Shown here: one piece after another, positions 9,531 to 18,823 of the stretch | Layout of the letters: every line of letters starts with the position of its first letter | Position numbering within the stretch: the first letter of the stretch is position 1 | NCBI GenBank assembly: GCA_022560025.1 | Contig: JAFISE010000059.1 | Coordinates: 119,299-183,298 of the forward strand | Direction of reading: 5' to 3' | Length of the DNA: 64,000 nucleotides | Source: Stagonosporopsis chrysanthemi | Lineage: Eukaryota; Ascomycota; Dothideomycetes; Pleosporales; Didymellaceae | Made by a program: the position numbers and the translations under genes | The notes under the pieces: generated by a model | Database searches by the model: none | Seen by the model: the letters and a program-made list of their open reading frames with translations, nothing else | What the model was told of the DNA's origin: nothing

Positions 9531-10637
9531 TTCTTAATTCCCTCCACCTTTTCTCCCTTCCTTTTGACTCCAATTGCTCTTACTCTGCGTGACCTTCGCC
9601 AACCCGGGCCAGACCTCATAACAACCTACCACGACCTGAATCCAACCACCATCGACGTCCTGCATGAAGAACCCTCGCCCTTGGAGTTCATGCGCCACGT
9701 CTCCCGCAATCGACCCTTTGTGATCAAGAATGGCGCCGCAGACTGGAAAGCGCGGAAGCGCTGGAACGCGGCCTACCTGAAATCTGTAATGGCTGGCCAA
9801 ACTGTCAATGTCTCGCTCACGCCACATGGGAACGCGGACTCGGTCGTCGATCTACCCGGCGGGGGAAGTGTATTCGTGAAGCCATATGAACGCACCGAGG
9901 ACTTTGGTTCGGTATTGGATGCCATCAGCGCTCAAAGTCGCGGCACCAACAGCGACAGCAAAACTGACGACGCCGCTCCTTCCCAGCCAATCCGCTACGC
10001 TCAAACCCAAAACGACAACCTCCGAGACGAATACACCTCCCTCTTCTCCGACGTACCACCCAGCATCCCCTTCGCACGTGTAGCCCTCGACCAACCACCC
10101 GACGCCGTCAACTTCTGGCTCGGCAGCTCCGCCTCCACGACCGCCCTGCACAAAGACAACTACGAAAACATCTACGTCCAGATCCTAGGACGCAAGCACT
10201 TCGTTCTGCTTCCACCGGTGGACGCACCGTGTGTAGGGGAGAGGGAGGTGCTGGCTGGGACTTATGCGCCGAGACAGGGCGGCGATGTCAACGCCAACTC
10301 TGATGTTGATAACGAGCAACTGGAATTGGCCATTCACATTGACGACCCCACGACTTACACCCCTTTCGCAACCTGGGACCCGGACACTCCCCACCTCAAC
10401 GCTACCCCCTATTCACAGCACGCGCAGCCTATGCGCATCACCCTCGATCCGGGGGATATGCTTTACCTGCCTGCATTATGGTATCACAAGGTGAGCCAGA
10501 GCTGTGATGACGAGGGGTTGTGTTGTGCGGTGAATTACTGGTACGATCTTGACTTTGGAGGGGGATTTTGGAGTACGGCGGGGTTTGTAAGGGTGGCGGG
10601 GTTGGTAAGCTTACAAGGAGAGGAGGGGGAAGCGTAA
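9531..10637 (+). CDS. JMJD7: JmjC-domain protein, JMJD7-like (5' end unresolved)
   Basis: The open frame encodes a cupin-fold Fe(II)/2-oxoglutarate oxygenase of about 365 residues. A conserved N-terminal block (YHDLNPTTIDVL, PSPLEFMRHVSRNRP) is typical of the JMJD7 group. The iron-binding H-x-D is HKD (codons 10149-10157), followed by the strand QILGRKHFVLLPP. The distal His lies in LYLPALWYHKVSQ. JMJD7 enzymes are lysyl hydroxylases of DRG-type GTPases; fungal members are often annotated as phospholipase-like. The frame has no ATG before codon 9690, which would discard the conserved block. A short upstream exon is therefore needed, probably joined at the acceptor ending at 9530 or at the CAG in GGGCCAG near 9613. 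I could not fix its position, so the start given is the beginning of the supported reading frame. The gene converges on LIG4, with 136 bases between the ends. Confidence 0.8.
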   Translation, partial: FLIPSTFSPFLLTPIALTLRDLRQPGPDLITTYHDLNPTTIDVLHEEPSPLEFMRHVSRNRPFVIKNGAADWKARKRWNAAYLKSVMAGQTVNVSLTPHGNADSVVDLPGGGSVFVKPYERTEDFGSVLDAISAQSRGTNSDSKTDDAAPSQPIRYAQTQNDNLRDEYTSLFSDVPPSIPFARVALDQPPDAVNFWLGSSASTTALHKDNYENIYVQILGRKHFVLLPPVDAPCVGEREVLAGTYAPRQGGDVNANSDVDNEQLELAIHIDDPTTYTPFATWDPDTPHLNATPYSQHAQPMRITLDPGDMLYLPALWYHKVSQSCDDEGLCCAVNYWYDLDFGGGFWSTAGFVRVAGLVSLQGEEGEA

Positions 10638-10773
10638 GGGTTAGACACTTGAAGTGATGGAGAAGGTGTGGTGTCGTGGACTGGATCATGACGTTCAGTC
10701 CAACGACTGGAGGGGAAAAGTGCAGTCGTCATGATACCGTTACGCTATTTCTTCATCGCTGTGAGAATTAACG

Positions 10774-13746
10774 TCACCCCCATTGGAAACGTTCCTCGTC
10801 GACCATGGTGCCCTCTTCCCAACATCTCTCAATCCACCGAACGCCTACCGCCCTCGCCATGGTCCCAACGCGGTCGCTGCTCGCCTTCTCCCCATCCGGA
10901 ACAATAACATGCGTTGCCCGCTCTACCCCCTCCCCATGTACAACCTCACCCCCGCCGAACCTCGCATAATTCTCCGCAATCCTCGCCTTTAGATTCCAGA
11001 CCAAATCATTACTAGCCTTAACAGCAACCTTCACGTTAACAAACATGTAGCTCTTCAGGCTCGTCACCTCTTCGCCATGTCTTTGCAGCTGATTAAGAAA
11101 CCCTTGTTTGTCGAATCCCTTCTTCGCCTTCGGTTTCTGCATGCCCTCAAGCAACTTCCTCATCTCCTGCACGTCACCAACATCTCGGGCATACGAGTCC
11201 CCATTGTCATCGACGTGGCCTTCTACGACCTCCAGATCGTTGTTGTGGAGGAAGAAAAGGTGTCGGTTTGGTTCGAAGGGCAGAAGATACGGAAGCGCCC
11301 CGGCGTCTGCCTTGCCCTGGGCAACGCAGTCAGATATCCAGATGGGTTTGATGATGTTGTTAGTGTTGCGCTTCTCGAGGGACGCGACTTTGATCAAGCG
11401 CTTATCGGCGATGATCACAAGCTCTTTGTCCAGGGCGTCGCGTTGGACAATTTTGCCACCGTTGGCCTTAACCACGGCTTCAAGGTCTGCTTTGCTCTTT
11501 TTTACGGGGTGAAGCTGATCGGTCATGATGTAGAAGGTCAGACCTTCAAAGAGCCTTGACTTAGGTCCTGCGTACAGTGTAGTGATCGATTCGTTGCCGA
11601 CGATCACAAGTGGTTTCTTGGTGGTTCTTGATTTCTTGCGGCGAGACTGCTCAATCTTGAATTCTTGCTGCTTCTCTTCCAGAGTTTGTTCCACGTTGTC
11701 TTGCAGTTCAATCCATTCGTGCACACTTAGAGCCTGGTCCCACCGCTTGTCGACGCGAAGACGTTTAAAGCGTGGGAAGCGGAGCGTGCGACCCATGCGG
11801 AATTTGTCGCTACTCTCCACGCTTGCCGCTTTGCATTCGAGAACAACAGAATCACTTGGTAAGATCCACTGATCAGGTCGCTCATACTGGCGGTTTTCCG
11901 CATGACCACCAAGCTCGATGGTGAGCGGTGGCCGTTTGGGATCCCAGTCTTTCCATTTCCCCTCTGTGCGGCCTCGGATAGCGGCATAATCCTCACGACT
12001 GAAGCCCCCACCGACTTTAAAGAAAGAAAAACACTTTTCGTAGTCTGGATCATCGGATTTGGCATGTTGCTTGACGCGTAAACCACAGAGAAAAGATGAG
12101 TGGGCGCCGCCCCGATGACCTGAACCGTAGTAGCCACCGACAACGACGCAATCGAGCGACTCGCCGTACTCAGACATGTACTCAGGCTTCACTTTCATCC
12201 AATCGTTGTTGCGCTCGTTGAGGCGGTACATCGAGCGAGGATTCTTCAACACCAGTCCCTCAGAAGACTCAGCCACGACCTTTCTTAGTGCAGGTTCAAC
12301 CTCAGTGTGAGAAAGGGCATCGATGTATGGATGGATCTCCAGGCGCCGATGAGCACTCTTGACTGCACCTTCTAGTGCTCGTCGGCGGTCCCGCAACATA
12401 TATGGAGTCAACAGCGTGTCGTTGAGATAGACGCAATCAAAGACGCGAAACAGGGGGCGTTGTCCAGTTTTCTTGTCAGATTTGTTCTCTTTCTCAGATA
12501 TTGCTGCAGTCTTCAGCGTGCCGAAACCAACGATGTGATCAGTCTCCATGTCCCAGGTAATCATCTCGCCGTCAAGGATGATATTCCGAACATTCTTTCC
12601 GAATGCATCCGCAATGAATCGCGTCAAGGCACCGGCTTCGTCACCCTCGAGATGTTTGCCATACAAATAGGCGTAGTCTTTGGCTTTGCGCGACCAGAAG
12701 CCGAACACACGGCCACCTGGAGCCTCAGGATCCTCCATCATGTGCAGTTGCATGCGCTCGCCATCAAGCTTCTCTTCGATCCAGAAGTTATTGTCGTCAG
12801 GATTTTGTTGGAACCTGGATACAATCTTTTCAAATGAGCCAACCTTGTCCTGGAATTGCGCAAGCTGGGGCTGGAAGCACTGCATCACACTGAGGCCTGT
12901 ATCGTCACCTTCAAGTCGGGTCATTGGATCGTACAACTCCCAGCAAACCCTCCTGAGACTTGAAGAAATATTGAAGAGTTGCTCGGCATCAGGATGCCAC
13001 ATGTCGAGGAAGGTCTTCTCGGTGGCTCCGATCTTCATTTGGCGGAGAATCATACGGATCAGCCAAGTCAGCTCTTCCGCATTCATTCTCCGATAGAATC
13101 TGTTGAAGATTTTGACTTGTTCATCTTCTCCACCGACCTGCGACAATTTATCCAGGGCGTTGTTGACCTCAGCGATACTCATGTCACTGTACTGGGTGCG
13201 CATCTGGCGAGTGGAGAGGACCTCGTAACAGCGGCCAGCGAAGTCGCCAGCCGTCGAAGAAGACGCTCGGTAGAGTTGGCCGGGCAGCTTCCAATTGAGC
13301 ATCTGTTTTGCATCTTCTGAGTCTTTGCTGATTTTGGTGAGTTTGATCAGGACTTTGGCGATGGCCTTCTCCTTCAGGCCATACATGGCGCGGTCACGAT
13401 CCTTCTCAGGAATGATCAGACGCATTGCTGGATAGAAGTCATTTCCGACGTTTTTGCGCCAGTCTTTGATGAAGCGCTCAATGATATTCCTCTTCGCTTC
13501 GTGTGGTGAGAGGTTGGAGTGGCCGGATGGTCCAGCTTTTCTACGAGGGCCTATGGGGTGCTTCCTTTTCTGAGTGTCCATTAACGGGTCAAAGAGCTCC
13601 GTGAATAACGTATGAAATGACGGCGTTTTGTGCTGGTTCAGCGGCCGGGCTGGGTACTTTTCGTCCAGCTCTTCTTCTTCGTGACCGTACATGAGGGTAT
13701 TCTCACGCACCGCCTCGGCGTCAGACATGACTGTGTCGTCGCCCAT
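10774..13746 (-). CDS. LIG4: DNA ligase IV
   Basis: An intronless frame of 990 residues from the ATG at 13746; the frame runs nine codons further upstream but without an ATG. It is the ATP-dependent ligase of non-homologous end joining, acting with Xrcc4/Lif1-type partners in the nucleus. In order it has an N-terminal DNA-binding helical domain (about 45-280), then the adenylation motif EEKLDGER with the catalytic Lys at about residue 326. The nucleotidyltransferase motifs follow (ILDGEMITWD, SSEGLVLKNP, WMKVKPEY), then an OB-fold domain with a GxGxRGG-like stretch. A Lys/Arg-rich linker leads to two C-terminal BRCT domains (LFEGLTFYIMT onward, and a last one ending GVRWIERCWEEGTMVDEERF). Length and domain order match fungal Lig4. 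It diverges from IRS4 across about 340 bases. Confidence 0.96.
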   Translation of the reverse strand: MGDDTVMSDAEAVRENTLMYGHEEEELDEKYPARPLNQHKTPSFHTLFTELFDPLMDTQKRKHPIGPRRKAGPSGHSNLSPHEAKRNIIERFIKDWRKNVGNDFYPAMRLIIPEKDRDRAMYGLKEKAIAKVLIKLTKISKDSEDAKQMLNWKLPGQLYRASSSTAGDFAGRCYEVLSTRQMRTQYSDMSIAEVNNALDKLSQVGGEDEQVKIFNRFYRRMNAEELTWLIRMILRQMKIGATEKTFLDMWHPDAEQLFNISSSLRRVCWELYDPMTRLEGDDTGLSVMQCFQPQLAQFQDKVGSFEKIVSRFQQNPDDNNFWIEEKLDGERMQLHMMEDPEAPGGRVFGFWSRKAKDYAYLYGKHLEGDEAGALTRFIADAFGKNVRNIILDGEMITWDMETDHIVGFGTLKTAAISEKENKSDKKTGQRPLFRVFDCVYLNDTLLTPYMLRDRRRALEGAVKSAHRRLEIHPYIDALSHTEVEPALRKVVAESSEGLVLKNPRSMYRLNERNNDWMKVKPEYMSEYGESLDCVVVGGYYGSGHRGGAHSSFLCGLRVKQHAKSDDPDYEKCFSFFKVGGGFSREDYAAIRGRTEGKWKDWDPKRPPLTIELGGHAENRQYERPDQWILPSDSVVLECKAASVESSDKFRMGRTLRFPRFKRLRVDKRWDQALSVHEWIELQDNVEQTLEEKQQEFKIEQSRRKKSRTTKKPLVIVGNESITTLYAGPKSRLFEGLTFYIMTDQLHPVKKSKADLEAVVKANGGKIVQRDALDKELVIIADKRLIKVASLEKRNTNNIIKPIWISDCVAQGKADAGALPYLLPFEPNRHLFFLHNNDLEVVEGHVDDNGDSYARDVGDVQEMRKLLEGMQKPKAKKGFDKQGFLNQLQRHGEEVTSLKSYMFVNVKVAVKASNDLVWNLKARIAENYARFGGGEVVHGEGVERATHVIVPDGEKASSDRVGTMARAVGVRWIERCWEEGTMVDEERFQWG

Positions 13747-14084
13747 TGTGATTGCATCGAGGGTGGACGGCAAGGCGCTCTGTTTATGATGTCGCGAGTT
13801 GAGCAGGCAACGGCCAGGCAGGCGCGACTTCGAAGCGCGCTGTCACATGAGCACTTCGAGCTACTTCAAGCCTAGCGCCTTCTATTCTCGGCCATGACCC
13901 TGTAAGCGGACATGGGGCACGTTGTCGTAATGTTATACGGTTCCACATGCACTCGTTTTCTGTTCAGTCGCTCGCTCAGCCTTCTTGTTCCAGTCTCTGT
14001 TCTTTGTGCACCTTCCTCGCAGACTGGAACACTTAGTCTTTCAGACCATTACGCTTTCACACTCCCTAGTTCGATGGGGCCCAG
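13747..14084. promoter_or_regulatory. Divergent promoter between LIG4 and IRS4
   Basis: 338 bases separate the two start codons. The IRS4 side is C/T-rich (about 13960-14060), a common fungal leader feature. No TATA box is evident. Confidence 0.45.
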
Positions 14085-16196
14085 ATGAACAGCTCCGCCC
14101 GCAGCCGCACCGGCGATACGCGACACAACGTTCCCGAGGCAGCGTTGCTAGGAGCGTCCTCGGCGTTCTCGAGGTCACCCGCCAAACCTCAGCACCTCAC
14201 CAACACATACACCGGAGGCAGCAATGGCGCACTCCTTGCTGCCACCAAAGTAGGAACAGGACGGCCCAGCGCGTCGGCCGGCACCCCTTTGCAACGAGAT
14301 TACACCGGCGGGAGCGCGCGGAGCGCAACCAGGCCGCATCCCTCACCCAAGCACGTCAGCAGCTCAAGCTCTCTGGGCGTGCCGGACACCCACCCCGACC
14401 GCGCACCATCGCCGTCATACACTGCGGCCAAACTGGCGGCTGCGCGCCACAGCCCTCTACGGCCCGCGCCTTTGGCCAAGTCTCCAGCCATGCTCAGTGA
14501 GCGGGACGCCAATGAGCGCGACGTGCTGCCGCCCTCGGGCAGTGTGGGCAGTGTGCTGGCCAGGCTGGAGCAACAGAGACCCAGCCAGGAGAAGGTGGCA
14601 GTCCAGCAGCCACGCTGGCGGAGGGACAGCAGTAGCTCTGGGCCCGTCGTGAAGGCCGCACCCCTAGACAAACCTACTGACGACACTCCCATACCACCAA
14701 CGACTACCCTAGTCAAGATGTTCGAGCAGAGTCGCTCCACTACTCCAACACTGCCGCCTGCCGCTCCCTCGGTCGTCAAGACTTCTGTCGCCCCCGTCAG
14801 GTCACCCAAGCCTCGGCGCAACTTCACACTTCCTCCAGAACCTAGTGATGGAGCTCCTCTCGCAAAGAAAAGGACCAGTACACCGCCGCCCAGACCAACG
14901 TCGAAGCCGTCCATCCAGATGCCACGACCGCAGTTCATCGACGGTACCCAAGACTCGTCTCGCACCTATCTCCCTCAGAAACCCGACCCCCCAATGAAGT
15001 CCCCGGCTATCAAGCAGAAACCAGTACAACTAGCCGCTCTCAATACCAAAGCTGTCAATGGTCCCGCTACCCTTGGCCAGGGACGACCCAAATCGCAGGA
15101 TTCAAGACGCTCAGCGACATTCAATCGGAGATTGTCGACATCACTAGATAGCAACGCACCATCCTCGCCTGCGTCTTTCAAGTCAGCAAAAGAAGACCAA
15201 GAGGAGGAAGAAAAGGCCAAGCTTGCAATTCCGCCTCCAGTCGAGGAAGAGAAGCCGAAGCCCTCTCCACCTCCGCCACGCCGATCGAACACTCGAAAGA
15301 CTGAGTCGGCTCCACCTGACGCCAGGATGCTGAAGCCTGAAGCGCCGCCTCCACGACGACAAAACAAAGGCGCCTCTCCCTTACACCCGCCTGAGATTCT
15401 ACACCCACCGGTTCGCCTCTCGCCTCCCCATCGACCTTCCTCGGCCACCGGCTCCGTCTACCACAAGCCGTACCAGCGCGAGTCTGTAAAGGCAATCACA
15501 AAACACATGACCGGCGAATCCCTCTCGAGCGCAATAATGGGCGCCGCATTAGCCTCATCCCGGACCTCTTCCCCCAACCCACCCCCAAACCCCACCATCG
15601 AACCTCTCTTTCCCCGGAAAACCCATCATCACCATCACCCTTTCCACCGCTCCCCTTCGCCGCAAAAAGGCTCCCCTCCCAAGCCAACAAATAAACTCCG
15701 CACAACCATGCGCAAAGACCCCTCACCGCCCTCCTCCTCGGACGATGAGATCGAATTCAAAGGAAAGGGAAACAGGATGCTGGGCATGAAAGTCCGGAAA
15801 CACCCCAACAAGCATCACGAAGGGCAGCGCAAGCGCTGGCGCGACGCCATCACCGAGCGCGAACGCAAGCGGTACGAGGGCGTCTGGGCGGCCAACAAAG
15901 GTGTGCTGCTACCCTCTGTCAACATTGACGAGCGCGACGACGACGCTACGCTCGACGTGCAGAACCTGGTTGTCAGGGAGATTTGGACGCGCAGCCGCTT
16001 GCCGACGCATGTGCTGGAGGAGGTGTGGGCGCTTGTCGATGGCCGCGATATAGGGCGGCTGACCAGAGAGGAGTTTGTCGTCGGCTTGTGGCTGGTCGAT
16101 CAGCGGCTGAAGGGCAGGAAGCTACCGACCAGGGTGAGCGATAGTGTATGGACGAGCGCGAGGGGGCTGGGGATCAAAGTCAAGGTCAGGGGCTGA
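14085..16196 (+). CDS. IRS4: Irs4-like EH-domain protein
   Basis: An intronless frame of 703 residues. Residues 1-580 are a disordered, Pro/Ser/Arg-rich region with many SP/TP sites, proline-rich patches (PPPRR, PPPVEEEKPKP) and a His-rich run (THHHHHPFHRS). The last 120 residues (KHHEGQRKRWRDAITERERKRYEGVWAANKG... to the end) match the C-terminal EH domain of the Irs4/Tax4 family. Acidic-loop and hydrophobic positions appear in LEEVWALVDGRDIGRLTREEF. In yeast, Irs4 and Tax4 bind the phosphoinositide phosphatase Inp51 and affect PI(4,5)P2 levels, cell wall integrity and rDNA silencing. The gene converges on the RING gene. Family assignment rests on the C-terminal domain and overall layout. 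Confidence 0.88.
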   Translation: MNSSARSRTGDTRHNVPEAALLGASSAFSRSPAKPQHLTNTYTGGSNGALLAATKVGTGRPSASAGTPLQRDYTGGSARSATRPHPSPKHVSSSSSLGVPDTHPDRAPSPSYTAAKLAAARHSPLRPAPLAKSPAMLSERDANERDVLPPSGSVGSVLARLEQQRPSQEKVAVQQPRWRRDSSSSGPVVKAAPLDKPTDDTPIPPTTTLVKMFEQSRSTTPTLPPAAPSVVKTSVAPVRSPKPRRNFTLPPEPSDGAPLAKKRTSTPPPRPTSKPSIQMPRPQFIDGTQDSSRTYLPQKPDPPMKSPAIKQKPVQLAALNTKAVNGPATLGQGRPKSQDSRRSATFNRRLSTSLDSNAPSSPASFKSAKEDQEEEEKAKLAIPPPVEEEKPKPSPPPPRRSNTRKTESAPPDARMLKPEAPPPRRQNKGASPLHPPEILHPPVRLSPPHRPSSATGSVYHKPYQRESVKAITKHMTGESLSSAIMGAALASSRTSSPNPPPNPTIEPLFPRKTHHHHHPFHRSPSPQKGSPPKPTNKLRTTMRKDPSPPSSSDDEIEFKGKGNRMLGMKVRKHPNKHHEGQRKRWRDAITERERKRYEGVWAANKGVLLPSVNIDERDDDATLDVQNLVVREIWTRSRLPTHVLEEVWALVDGRDIGRLTREEFVVGLWLVDQRLKGRKLPTRVSDSVWTSARGLGIKVKVRG

Positions 16197-16523
16197 GAAT
16201 GAGGACGACAGAGAGAGTCGCGAGTAAGCATGGTTGTTGCATTGCGTGGTGTTTTGTTTTCGAGATACCCATGTCGAGTCCTGCCATCATCTGGTGCTAT
16301 TTTGCTGCATTGCGGAATTTTGTTGCTACTGATGGCTCTGCTAAACTACTTTTATAGAACTAATACATATTTCCCCTTTCCCCAGGAGTCGGAGCCGTAC
16401 CAAAGGCTCTTTTTGTTCTTCTCTCACGCTTTTCTCAAACACCAAATACCGGAACGTCTGACCCAAAAGCCGTTGTCGAGAGACGAAACTACCGATGCCG
16501 CCGCCTGACAACTCAAGCACACC
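16197..16523. other. Convergent 3' intergenic region
   Basis: Between the ends of IRS4 and the RING gene. It is A/T-richer than the flanking coding sequence and holds no gene; it should contain both polyadenylation regions. Confidence 0.5.
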
Positions 16524-17621
16524 TCAGTGGACGTTGTACTCAAGCTCCTCCGCAGGGGCGTCCGATGCTTGAGCGCTCTGACGAGAACTAACAGGGGATT
16601 GACAAGCAGTGTTCTCATTTGTAGCGACCGAATTGACAGATGCGTCCGTATTGCGGCGAGAACGGCCTGCTCGCCTCTGCGCAACTCTTCCACTCAACAC
16701 CCAATCTCGACGCACATTCCGGGCAACACCCAACCTAGCTGCCCGAGGCTGTCGATCTCCAGCCACTGGCGGGCACTGATAGCCTTCAAGTTCGTTCTGC
16801 AATTCGCGCAACCTACCATGAAGGAGTCTGTCGTAGTCTGTGGATCGAACTCCCAGTTCGTATACACGCTGATTGAGCCTCTTGAGGGTATCCTTCGTGT
16901 CATCAAGTTGGAGCTGAAGTCGCTCATTTTTAGCGCGGAGCTCTGCTTCGCGGGCTCGCTGTTGCAAAAGCAGCTCATTGACCGTTTGTTCAAGGTGTTC
17001 CTCAAGAAGCATCAATCGTCGGATGAGGGCTTGATGCAATGCATGTCGCGAAGACGTCTCTTCGGCCCTCGGTTCAAGGCGCGCCTGACGAAATGACAGT
17101 TGCTGGAGGGCCTCACTGTTCTGTTCTGCGGTGGATCGGTTGATTGAAGCGGCTTGGACGTGTGCGGTAGGAGTAGCGGTAGCGGCATGTTGAGCAGAAG
17201 CTTGAGTTTCGTGTATGTCCTGCTGCGGAATTGGCGCGCCGAGATCAAAGCTTTCCCACCTCGATGGTTCAGACCGGAACAAAGGCGTGCGACAGTACGG
17301 GCACTTGTTGTGATTTGCCGCTGGCTCGTCGAACCATGTCATGGCGCACATTTCGTGAAGAACATGACCACATCTGCGTAACATGAGTGCCGGTTCCTGG
17401 CTGTCTGGATCCGTGCATATTCCACATTCATCCGCTGGAGGCATGGTTGGAAGTCGATCTACACCTCCCTCGAGGAATAATGATCGAGAGGGGAGCAACG
17501 TTTCTGCAGAGGGATGCTCAGAAAAAACTTCCGACGCTTCCGACATACGTTGGAACGAGTGGGCAAGCACAATGTTGAGTAAAGAGGCGCCACTCAGCCT
17601 GGGTTCGGATCGACGGTCCAT
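16524..17621 (-). CDS. RING-H2 finger protein with coiled coil
   Basis: An intronless frame of 365 residues from the ATG at 17621. Residues about 66-111 form a RING-H2 zinc finger: CGIC, then RRCGHVLHEMC, then a loop and CPYCRTPLF. The order C-x2-C...C-x-H-x2-H-x2-C...C-x2-C is that of E3 ubiquitin ligases. The linker between the second and third cysteine pairs is short and acidic, and WF precedes a variable loop. Residues about 185-275 are rich in Leu, Glu, Arg and Gln in heptad-like spacing (LLEEHLEQTVNELLLQQRA and on), predicting a coiled coil and hence dimerisation. The C-terminus is basic and Ser-rich. No other domain is recognised. The substrate is unknown; the RING call is firm. Confidence 0.85.
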   Translation of the reverse strand: MDRRSEPRLSGASLLNIVLAHSFQRMSEASEVFSEHPSAETLLPSRSLFLEGGVDRLPTMPPADECGICTDPDSQEPALMLRRCGHVLHEMCAMTWFDEPAANHNKCPYCRTPLFRSEPSRWESFDLGAPIPQQDIHETQASAQHAATATPTAHVQAASINRSTAEQNSEALQQLSFRQARLEPRAEETSSRHALHQALIRRLMLLEEHLEQTVNELLLQQRAREAELRAKNERLQLQLDDTKDTLKRLNQRVYELGVRSTDYDRLLHGRLRELQNELEGYQCPPVAGDRQPRAARLGVARNVRRDWVLSGRVAQRRAGRSRRNTDASVNSVATNENTACQSPVSSRQSAQASDAPAEELEYNVH

Positions 17622-18823
17622 CTCCAGTTACTCCAGCTGCCTGGCGATGCCATTAGCGCGAGGTAGACATGCACTAGGAATGAGTGATGCTTACCTTGAC
17701 TGTGCTATGATGCGGGCTGGTGACGCACCAAAGCAGATATGTGAAGCTGTATTCGCAGTCGTGCAGTGAGGTCAAACTCGAGAAGACTGATATGGATGAG
17801 GAGCATCTCGTCAAGTAGGAAGGCCGCTACATGCACTCTTCCCCGGCAGCCAAGATTTGACATCCCCCAGGCTTCTGACAGCGAGACAGGCTCCCTGCTA
17901 GCTCATGCTGCAGGACAGATCCTCCACCGCCCAACACCAGCAGTTGCCAGTAGCAGTCAACAGTAAATCACCTGCTCGCCTCACATACCCAAACAGATAC
18001 TCTATACGGCTCGCAGCAGACTCACCGCCCAGCATCCGCGAGACTGGTACGGAAGGTCCCATCGTTTGAGACAGGGAGGCAATGCAAGCTACAGCCCACC
18101 AGCACCCTCAGCCGTGCAATCAGCGCACTGCATCAGGAACACAAGTCGCTCCTATTCAGGCACTGGTGTTCTTTTTGTGTAGCTTTAGGAATCTGGTAAT
18201 TAACGACAAAGGACGACGCCGGGGCGCTACTGCGCATGCCGCGAACCAGCAGGCCGGGAGGAGATGTGACAGGTCGATTTGTGCGAGTTGAGCGGTACGG
18301 ATGTTCAAAATGTCAAGATTTCCGCTATAGATAGGGACTTGAATCTGGTGTTGTGTGGTAGTATCGATAGAGGTGGCGAGTCGGGGGTCAGTAGTGATGG
18401 TACTGAGATGTCTTGCATACAGAGTGTTTCCAATGCACCACTTTATGAAAAGAAGAAGGCGTGACTGGTTCTGTATCTGCTTCCTTTCACCTGCAGGCAC
18501 TGGTCGTAGCGGAAGGCGCTGTGACACTGTGGCACCCCGCGAGATGTCGTGCTGGGTTGTCAACAATAAGCGAAAAACTGACATCTCGTCTCTGCAGCAC
18601 ACAGCGTTGGTACAGAGATAAGGCGGCAATGGATTGAAGGCACGCTCAGAGCTATTGCTGGGTAAGGCTGTGGCATAGCGCATGTAGTGTGGCGTGCCTT
18701 CGTATGACGGTCACTCTGCGAGGAAAATGGCCTGTTTTGAAATTCCCGACTTGCAGGAACGAGTATGTGGGCGCTGATTTCAGGCAGCTGTAAGCGTTGC
18801 AGTCTGCGTATCTGCAGCGTTGC
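17622..18823. other. Intergenic, no gene recognised
   Basis: 1.2 kb between the RING gene start and the rhodopsin-domain gene end. A minus-strand frame at 18683-18156 (175 codons) is the longest, but it shows no domain or protein-like pattern. Confidence 0.45.

Noticed and set aside
12460..13320. Plus-strand frames inside LIG4
   Set aside because: Antisense shadows of an intact 990-residue ligase gene.
14300..15726. Several minus-strand frames of 75-221 codons
   Set aside because: Antisense shadows of the GC-rich IRS4 coding region.
18156..18683. 175-codon minus-strand frame
   Set aside because: No domain and a composition unlike the verified genes; no transcript signals seen.
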